11,757 nucleotides of DNA from Amoeboradix gromovi (taxonomy: Eukaryota; Sanchytriomycota; Sanchytriomycetes; Sanchytriales; Sanchytriaceae): the NCBI GenBank assembly GCA_018985225.1, contig JADGIF010000284.1:1-11757 (forward strand), in the 5' to 3' direction. The notes beneath the pieces are model-generated. The model searched no databases. It was not told where the DNA came from and saw only the letters and a list, made by a program, of their open reading frames with translations. Position numbers and translations under genes: made by a program. Below are positions 7,216 through 11,757 of this stretch, one piece after another. Each line of letters starts with the position of its first letter. The first letter of the stretch is position 1.

Positions 7216-7767
7216 TCACTTGGGAACGAAATATTGATACTTAGTCTTCAAATAAAATTCGAATTCGCTCGCAAAGTTAGGATTTAGCCTTCCAGTAATT
7301 CTACCTGGATTTCCTTCAACTATAGAAAATGGCGGTATGACAACGTTTGCTGGAATTACGCAGTTGTTCATAATCAAGCAGCAATCTTTTACGATTACCG
7401 AATTGTCTATAATACAGTTTTGTCCGATTTTAACATAGTTACCAATCGTAGAGGCTTTAATTATACTAGTTTTCTGAAATTCTACAAATGATCCGCACTT
7501 TAACGGATAATATTTAAATAAATTCCCAGAATTTTGATAAGGTGGCACGATTAAGCAGTCTTGCATTATAAACACGTATTTTCCTAGAATTATTGACGGC
7601 ACATTCTTCTTTGTGCCTCTTAGATCGCCTCTTATCGTTACATCATCCAGAATAACGCAATTGCCTCCAAATGCAATAAAGTCTGATCCTGTGATCTTTG
7701 ACTTTCTGCTTACTTTGTTCCCTGAAGTAGTTATTATGTATTGGGATGGCTCAAATCTAGTTAACAT
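7216..7767 (-). CDS. DCTN5: Dynactin subunit 5 (p25)
   Basis: This is a left-handed beta-helix protein of the dynactin pointed-end complex, which caps the Arp1 filament and helps dynein-dynactin bind endosomal cargo in the cytoplasm. At 183 residues it matches the usual 182. Signature blocks: TTSGNKVSRKS (13-23) for the family's ETASGNKVSRQS; ILDDVTIRGDLRG (39-51) for MNDCIIRGDLAN; IGNYVKIGQNCII for IGSYVHVGKNCVI; KDCCLIMNNCVIP and IPPFSIVEGNPG for KDCCKILDNTVLPP...PPFTVFSGCPG. The degenerate hexapeptide repeats run through residues 30-165. The start is ATG 7767. An AATAAA follows the stop by 7 bp. The mobile element lies about 70 bp upstream of the start, where the promoter should be. Confidence 0.95.
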   Translation of the reverse strand: MLTRFEPSQYIITTSGNKVSRKSKITGSDFIAFGGNCVILDDVTIRGDLRGTKKNVPSIILGKYVFIMQDCLIVPPYQNSGNLFKYYPLKCGSFVEFQKTSIIKASTIGNYVKIGQNCIIDNSVIVKDCCLIMNNCVIPANVVIPPFSIVEGNPGRITGRLNPNFASEFEFYLKTKYQYFVPK

Positions 7768-7838
7768 TGTGATGCTCCAAGAAAACTGGACGGAAGGAGA
7801 ATAAAAGGGGATGGCAAGAAGAAAACTTATCTGATTTA

Positions 7839-7863
7839 CACCGTTGAAGATTTAAAATGTCAA
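7839..7863 (+). repeat. Left terminal inverted repeat
   Basis: It begins CACCGTTGAAGATTT and ends ATGTCAA, and is the inverse of 9347-9371 with two mismatches (repeat positions 16 and 18). Including the flanking TTTA, the match is 27 of 29, and its longest exact part is TTTACACCGTTGAAGATTT (7835-7853). Confidence 0.85.
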
Positions 7864-7870
7864 CAAAATT

Positions 7871-7926
7871 TGAAATAAATATATTTCAAAATATATTTGG
7901 AAAAATATTCTAACAGAATATATTCT
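7871..7926. repeat. AT-rich stretch with small palindromes inside the left end
   Basis: TGAAATA/TATTTCA arms with a 4-nt loop occupy 7871-7888, and AGAATATATTCT at 7915-7926 is a perfect 12-bp palindrome. These subterminal palindromes could be transposase-binding or promoter sequence, or simply follow from the AT-rich composition. Confidence 0.4.
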
Positions 7927-8029
7927 TAAAAATTGTTAAGCGTGTCTCACAACCACTAACTCTAATCTATATCTATGGTCAAGAAGTTTATCTCATGGTA
8001 GTGGCGCAGCCACGTGGCGTTTGGCCACT

Positions 8030-9209
8030 ATGATAGGTACAGCTGTGCGAAGCACTAAACCGTACTTTCAATGTGTCAAAACGAGCCTCAAGAGCGTAGT
8101 GAAGAGTACCGTGGTCACCGAGAAGCCGACCGATGCAGCCCTCCTAGCTGGTCGCATCATGACCCATACGCTCCAGTTCATGAAGCTGTATTTCATCTAC
8201 TGTTATGATAACGGTCAGCCATTACCAAACCTTGATAGATCTTTTGTGACCGCAGTCATGAAGACCCTCTGTCAGGAGCCTACAAGCGGCAGACCTCCAA
8301 GAGCTGAAACTCAACAGGCTGAAGCGGTTCTGGCTGAGTTCTATGAGGATCATTATGAGCCTATCATGCAGGACACTCTCAACTACAGGCACCTGAACAC
8401 TGTACTAGACTACATGTCAACGGATGTGATCACGATGTACGAAAACAATATCAAGCAGCGCTTCTGTTCCTATCTCGAGAGATTTGTAAACGTTTCACTA
8501 CAGAAGAAAGAGATGACCAATACTCTCTGTCGTGAGCTGCGCAAAGTAAAGAACGATATCCTCAGTGCGAATGACCCTAAAAAATCAGATGCACAGTATC
8601 ACGCCTGGATTGACGAGAAAAGTGTGAGAATCATGCCGCAACGAGAGCTTAGGGAAGACAGTGTGTACTACGATATACAGTGTAGGCCTCAAGACTACCT
8701 ACCTCTGATGGTGTATATGATGAAAGCAGTAGAAGCAACTGGCAACACTATCAGTGATGTCTTTCCTCTGAGAAGCCAGCTTATACCTAAACAATTTCGC
8801 TTAGACACCACATCTCTGGTTTACTTACTGTTCACGAACGAGAATGGTAAGCGAACTAAGACAACGCTTGGAGACTGGGAGTAAAGGCAGAAAGAAGATT
8901 CAAGGAGCCAGTAAAAGGAAAAGGATTTCGTAATCTTTTTTGTAGAGCACGCTACAAGTTGTATCTAGGAGATGAGTTCAGAACTAGTTGTAGATGTAGC
9001 GGTGAGCATGATGTCTGCTCTACATTCAGAGAGGTAGACAACCCCAAACCATTCAGAGAGGGGCGTATCCTACGTCACGGTCTAGTCAAGTGTAAGACTT
9101 GTTCAAGGCTGTGGAACAGAGATACAAATGCCTCTAGTAATATTTGGAAGTAGCTAAGAACGCCATATTAGGTCTCGCAAGACCGGCTTACCATCAACGA
9201 GCTCATTAA
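8030..9209 (+). pseudogene. Fanzor (eukaryotic TnpB-like nuclease) pseudogene, centre deleted and frameshifted
   Basis: Intact Fanzor proteins are RuvC-type nucleases guided by an omega RNA. Here the N-terminal part is open from ATG 8030 to 8884 (284 residues; an upstream TTG and in-frame codons precede it). It ends at a GDWE motif that resembles the RuvC-II acidic motif of the family. Reading continues in another frame (RRFKEPVKGKGFRNLF, about 8893-8940), then YLGDEFRTSCRCS, the zinc-ribbon cysteines (CRC...C, CKTC) and the RuvC-III motif WNRDTNASSNIW up to TAG 9151-9153. A further one-base shift restores AKNAILGLARPAYHQ, ending at TAA 9207-9209. The expected segment with RuvC-I, between about 8850 and 8865, is missing. 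With one catalytic motif gone and at least two frameshifts it cannot encode an active nuclease. Family motifs are recalled from knowledge, not searched. Confidence 0.85.
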
Positions 9210-9346
9210 GTAGCTTTTTCAGTAGTTTTACGTCGATACTACAAACCCATGATTTACAGAGGATGAAAAGCCTCAACTGTTAGAGCTCTTTACTATGTTG
9301 GTGGCCAAAAAGGCGCCGGCAATTTGTTTTCCTAAAGTTAAAAAGT
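9210..9346 (+). other. Transposon 3' segment, possible omega-RNA remnant
   Basis: This stretch separates the Fanzor stop from the right terminal repeat. In studied Fanzors the guide (omega) RNA overlaps the 3' end of the gene and runs to the element end. Visible small stems are GTAGT/ACTAC around 9223-9242 and TTGG-TGG-CCAA around 9298-9308, plus the GC-rich GGCGCCGGC near 9312-9320. Whether any RNA is made is unknown. Confidence 0.3.
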
Positions 9347-9371
9347 TTGACATGTAAAATCTTCAACGGTG
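9347..9371 (+). repeat. Right terminal inverted repeat
   Basis: It begins TTGACATG and ends AAATCTTCAACGGTG, followed by TA at 9372-9373. It is the inverse of 7839-7863, with two mismatches in 25. Confidence 0.85.
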
Positions 9372-9827
9372 TAAAAGATATCGAAACCTCATCAAAAAGA
9401 GTACCCAATCTAGGTTATAGAAACTTACCATACTGTTAGATTGGCAATAGATCGTACTTAAGACCAGCAACTCAACAGAGGAGTTTAATAAATAAATAAA
9501 ATAGTTCCAATGTTGTCATCGGAACTGAAGGAGAACAGCTTTTTCCTGAACTGGCATACCATGCTAGCCGGGATATTTTACATTGGCACTTTGGTGTTTA
9601 AGATCTAGATGTCGTAAGTGGGTAGTGAAAAAAGTTATTAAAGAAAATTTCAAACTGAATAAAAAAGTAGCTCAAGGTATATGCGACATAAAATGGGACA
9701 TTTATCCCGAGTGGTCTAATTTAAAATCATTTTTGAAAGAGTTTCTCTAGTGTTAGTTTTGAAGTGTCATAACGCAGCGTAAATTATACGTCGTGAACAC
9801 CAAACAAATATTTCTTAGTCATCTCAT
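9372..9827. other. Spacer with unidentified open segments and an AATA tract
   Basis: No intact gene is seen. An (AATA)n-like tract lies at about 9487-9501. Two ATG-less open segments look protein-like. One at 9500-9598 reads IGTEGEQLFPELAYHASRD followed by ILHWHFG. The other, in another frame, at 9568-9750 (60 codons to TAG) includes CLRSRCRKWVVKK and CDIKWDIYPEWSNLK. Tryptophan-rich, stop-free stretches are unexpected in AT-rich spacer, so these may be parts of one decayed gene or exons of an unrecognised one. A GTAAGT donor-like site is at 9614-9619 and a TTCTTAG acceptor-like site at 9812-9818. The second half should also hold the LRR gene's promoter. Confidence 0.4.
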
Positions 9828-10823
9828 ATGTCAGAATGCTTATTAGTTCAAAACGCATTGACTCTTATGGACATTGTAATAAAACCTTACTCTTCAAACT
9901 GTTGTAATTCTCCTCAATACAGACTGAAATGCAACGGAAATCAACAAATTACCGAGCTATACTGGTCAGGTCTAGGTTTGAGTGGAAACCTAACGCTTAA
10001 TGGGCTTAACTCCTTGACCAAGGTTAGCTTAAGCGGAAATACAAACTTAACAGGCCTAAATGCCTTGTGCACATTTAACAGATTGACGTGGGTTGATGTC
10101 AGTGGTATACCTTCCCCAATGACATGTTTTCCTAGTAATATTCAGAACTTTTATGCCAGGAATGGACAACATACAACATTGCCAAACGATTGTGACAGAA
10201 AGCTACAAGTCTTGGATATTTCAGGAAATTCAATTTCAAAAATCCCTTGCTCCTCATGGCCATTGAAGCGATTATATGCATCAAAGAATGCGCTAACTTC
10301 AGATACCAACATGTGCCAATCTAGTATAGAAGCAGTTGATTTGTCATATAATAAGCTAGAGGCCTTGAGCTGTACCTGGTCTCAAGCTCGATTTATCAAA
10401 TTAAGAAACAACAAGTTAGATACTATCTCTAATTTTTGCGGCTCTTCAAATTTGCTCGTTTTGGATGCTAGCCTAAATAAATTAAAGAGCGTCACTTCTT
10501 GTATTCCTAATTTGCAGGAGCTGTCAATTGAAGGTAACCAAATAACCAATGTGACCGATGTTTTGTGCAGTAGCTCTAATTTGAAATTTTTGAACGCTGA
10601 CAACAATCAGCTGACGTGGATTCCAGATTGTGCTGTCTACAACAACGTCGAACTGTACGGAAGTGGAAACTCCATTACCTACTGGCCAACAAAAACCTTA
10701 ACTGCTGAAATTACTCAAGTAACCACAACTTTAAAAAAGAAAGGACCCAATATTCAGGAACAGGGAGAAAGTGCAAGCCATTTACTGTTTAATTATATAT
10801 TGCTGGTCTTCTTGTTTTTTTAA
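9828..10823 (+). CDS. Leucine-rich-repeat protein with GPI-anchor-like C-terminus
   Basis: A 331-residue protein. A cysteine-containing N-terminal cap (ECLLVQNALTLMD...SSNCC...LKC) is followed from about residue 40 to 285 by about ten irregular LRRs of 20-24 residues with the x-L-x-L-x-x-N pattern (VSLSGNTNL, VLDISGNSISKIP, AVDLSYNKLEAL, FIKLRNNKLDTI, ELSIEGNQI, FLNADNNQL). The C-terminus has a small-residue site (GESAS, 313-317) and a hydrophobic tail LLFNYILLVFLFF, the pattern of a GPI-anchor signal. NLT and NVT glycosylation sites are present. Together these suggest a cell-surface protein, yet the N-terminus starts almost directly with the mature-looking cap and has no signal peptide. An in-frame TAG lies at 9816-9818, within a plausible splice acceptor, so a 5' exon may exist. 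Ligand and role are unknown. The last 42 bp overlap TFB1M on the other strand. Confidence 0.8.
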   Translation: MSECLLVQNALTLMDIVIKPYSSNCCNSPQYRLKCNGNQQITELYWSGLGLSGNLTLNGLNSLTKVSLSGNTNLTGLNALCTFNRLTWVDVSGIPSPMTCFPSNIQNFYARNGQHTTLPNDCDRKLQVLDISGNSISKIPCSSWPLKRLYASKNALTSDTNMCQSSIEAVDLSYNKLEALSCTWSQARFIKLRNNKLDTISNFCGSSNLLVLDASLNKLKSVTSCIPNLQELSIEGNQITNVTDVLCSSSNLKFLNADNNQLTWIPDCAVYNNVELYGSGNSITYWPTKTLTAEITQVTTTLKKKGPNIQEQGESASHLLFNYILLVFLFF

Positions 10824-11567
10824 ATAAACGTTTTTATGATAAAGCTCAATTACATCTTCTGTCCGTAACTCATGTAATCGCTTACTGTAAAAAGGATCTA
10901 GCTTGATTGACTTTCTAGGGCTTTTAGATAGTTCTCTCAAAAAAACCTCCATTTTATTAAAATCTATATCTTTACAGGTCAGTTTGCGAGTGAATTTTAC
11001 CATGGCGCCATCTACTTTGGGTATTGGGGAGAATACAGACTTATCCACTTTTTGAATGTACTCCACATCGCTAAATATCTGACTTAAAAAACTAAGCCTT
11101 CCTCTGTTTCTAGAACCTTGCCTGGCACATATTCGAAGGGCAACTTCTTTCTGAAACATAAATAACAAACCTTCAGGATTTAACCCAGAATTGTTGTGCA
11201 TATCATTAAGGCACTGTACCAATATTCTAGTTGACACGTTGAAGGGCAGATTTCCAACAATCCATGTTGGCAAATGACTGCTGGCTTTTTTCAATTTTAA
11301 ATAATCTCCCCAGATCACATTATAGTTGGTTAGAACAGGTTTTAATCTAACATCTTTTTCATATAAAACTAACTCTTTTGGATTTAGGTCTTTTAAGCAT
11401 GATGTAAATATTCCAATCCCTGGACCTACTTCTATCAATCTTTTATCGCTGAGGTCGGGTAAACTCTTTATTAGTTTTTTACATAAAACTTTATTAAATA
11501 TGAAGTTTTGACCAAGATCCGACAGTCTATTAATTCGATATAACTTCAGCAAGTCTTGAGAAAGCAT
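10782..11567 (-). CDS. Mitochondrial rRNA adenine dimethylase, TFB1M/KsgA-Dim1 family
   Basis: A 261-residue SAM-dependent methyltransferase expected to dimethylate two adjacent adenines in the conserved 3' hairpin of mitochondrial small-subunit rRNA. Motifs: DLGQNF (17-22), EVGPGIG (46-52, SAM binding), YEKD (69-72), GDYL (87-90), VGNLPFNVST (104-113, with the catalytic NLPF in place of NLPY), FMFQKEVALR (126-135), GSRNRGRLSFLSQ (141-153) and VFSPIPKVDGAMVKF (158-172). The NLPF and FQKEVA...GS..R.RLS blocks match TFB1M more closely than the nucleolar Dim1. Yeast Mtf1 belongs to the same family but has lost these catalytic motifs, so this protein looks enzymatic. It is shorter than human TFB1M (346). 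The N-terminus LSQDLLKLYRINR is weakly basic, fitting an internal or cryptic mitochondrial targeting signal. The start is ATG 11567. The C-terminus overlaps the LRR gene antisense. Confidence 0.93.
   Translation of the reverse strand: MLSQDLLKLYRINRLSDLGQNFIFNKVLCKKLIKSLPDLSDKRLIEVGPGIGIFTSCLKDLNPKELVLYEKDVRLKPVLTNYNVIWGDYLKLKKASSHLPTWIVGNLPFNVSTRILVQCLNDMHNNSGLNPEGLLFMFQKEVALRICARQGSRNRGRLSFLSQIFSDVEYIQKVDKSVFSPIPKVDGAMVKFTRKLTCKDIDFNKMEVFLRELSKSPRKSIKLDPFYSKRLHELRTEDVIELYHKNVYLKKQEDQQYIIKQ
10823..10828 (+). terminator. AATAAA polyadenylation signal of the LRR gene
   Basis: AATAAA shares its first A with the stop codon TAA (10821-10823). It lies inside the coding sequence of the oppositely directed TFB1M-like gene, so the LRR mRNA must end within that gene. 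Confidence 0.5.
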
Positions 11568-11685
11568 TGGGACACACTCTGTAAAAAGTAGACTAGGGGT
11601 AAAAAGCGGGTGACGAGATTTACCCAGTTGAAATTTTCACAGTAGTGTCCCATATTTCTTCACCTAGGCAATAGGCGAACTCTCT
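11568..11685 (-). promoter_or_regulatory. Presumed TFB1M-type gene promoter
   Basis: A 118-bp spacer upstream of the dimethylase start. GTGTCCCA occurs twice, directly before the ATG on the minus strand (at 11568-11575) and as GTGTCCCATAT on the plus strand near 11645-11655. No further gene is seen. Regulatory meaning is inferred only from position and repetition. Confidence 0.3.
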
Positions 11686-11690
11686 TTATT
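11685..11690 (-). terminator. AATAAA signal, possible 3' end of the edge gene
   Basis: AATAAA on the minus strand overlaps the stop of the possible terminal exon at the window edge. It would end that transcript about 120 bp before the TFB1M-type start. Confidence 0.3.
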
Positions 11691-11739
11691 TGTATAATCC
11701 CTTGTCTGCCATGTAGGTCTCCCACCATTCGCTAGCAAA
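11686..11739 (-). other. Possible 3'-terminal exon of a minus-strand gene (partial)
   Basis: On the minus strand a short frame reads FASEWWETYMADKGLYK and stops at TAA (11688-11686), with AATAAA (11690-11685) overlapping the stop, exactly as in three other genes here. An in-frame TAG lies just upstream (11742-11740), so if the exon is real it must follow an intron acceptor such as the TTTGCTAG at about 11739-11732. The composition (WW, ETYM) is protein-like, but the piece is too short to identify, and the window ends here. Confidence 0.25.
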
Positions 11740-11757
11740 CTATCTACCACTTGAAGA

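Larger units (their letters stand above)
7839..9371 (+). mobile_element. Non-autonomous TA-flanked DNA transposon carrying a broken Fanzor gene
   Basis: The element is bounded by terminal inverted repeats at 7839-7863 and 9347-9371 that match at 23 of 25 positions, read by eye. Both ends are flanked by TA (7837-7838 and 9372-9373), the target duplication expected of Tc1/mariner-superfamily transposons. The 1533-bp interior contains no transposase, only the remnants of a Fanzor (eukaryotic TnpB-like RNA-guided nuclease) gene. Fanzor genes are known as passengers of several eukaryotic DNA transposon superfamilies, mariner among them. The interior is more GC-rich than the host genes (36 of 60 bases at 8101-8160). 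It lies between DCTN5 and the LRR gene, and neither coding sequence is cut. Because the match also extends outward by TT/AA, a longer target site cannot be excluded. Confidence 0.82.

Noticed and set aside
7995-8033. ATG at 7995 as the Fanzor start
   Set aside because: That frame stops after 12 codons (TGA 8031-8033) and is not in the Fanzor frame; ATG 8030 is the first start in frame.
8020-9309. TTTGGCCAC (8020-8028) and its inverse GTGGCCAAA (9301-9309) as element ends
   Set aside because: Only 9 bp and asymmetric relative to the ORF. The much longer, TA-flanked repeats at 7839 and 9347 are better ends. The 9-bp pair may be subterminal or chance.
9561-9606. Short frame MLAGIFYIGTLVFKI as the missing signal peptide exon of the LRR gene
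   Set aside because: The only in-phase donor (TTG|GTGTTT) is weak and the n-region has no positive charge; mentioned as a possibility but not annotated.
1-11757. tRNA, rRNA, spliceosomal snRNA genes and CRISPR arrays
   Set aside because: I looked for tRNA box A/B pairs, U1/U2/U6 core strings and regularly spaced repeats and saw none. A covariance-model scan would be needed to exclude diverged ncRNAs.

Overview
The window is nuclear DNA from a compact, AT-rich, intron-poor eukaryote, most likely a fungus. The protein families are purely eukaryotic: eIF3a, Bub3, a WDR68/DCAF7-type WD40 protein, dynactin p25 and a mitochondrial TFB1M-type rRNA dimethylase. Genes are uninterrupted over hundreds of codons, sit 80-270 bp apart, and often carry an AATAAA overlapping the stop codon. 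The Fanzor-type transposon gene resembles those I associate with Mucoromycota, so an early-diverging fungus (Mucoromycota or Zoopagomycota) is my best guess. This is an inference, not a proof.

Layout. 1-191: leader of the first gene, with a 13-codon upstream ORF. 192-2783 (+): eIF3a/TIF32. 3052-3855 (+): a short BUB3. 3892-5070 (+): an unidentified basic protein with a KEN box and two D-box-like motifs, almost touching BUB3. 5071-5621: gene-free, with nested inverted repeats. 5622-6605, 6731-7132 and 7216-7767 (all -): WDR68/DCAF7-like, an unrecognised 133-residue protein, and dynactin subunit 5. 7839-9371: a mobile element with about 25-bp terminal inverted repeats flanked by TA, carrying a broken Fanzor (eukaryotic TnpB-like) gene. 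9372-9827: gene-free, but with short open segments that look like remnants of coding sequence. 9828-10823 (+): a leucine-rich-repeat protein with a GPI-anchor-like tail and no visible signal peptide. 10782-11567 (-): the mitochondrial TFB1M-type dimethylase, overlapping the LRR gene tail-to-tail by 42 bp. 11568-11757: spacer plus a possible last exon of another minus-strand gene.

The host genes are mostly housekeeping: translation initiation, spindle checkpoint, dynein/dynactin transport, WD40 scaffold and mitoribosome modification. They form no pathway cluster, although BUB3 with a KEN/D-box neighbour is a possible cell-cycle pair. The most notable item is the TA-flanked inverted-repeat element. 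Its ends are nearly intact, while the nuclease gene inside has lost its middle and carries frameshifts, so it looks like a non-autonomous element derived from a Fanzor-carrying DNA transposon.
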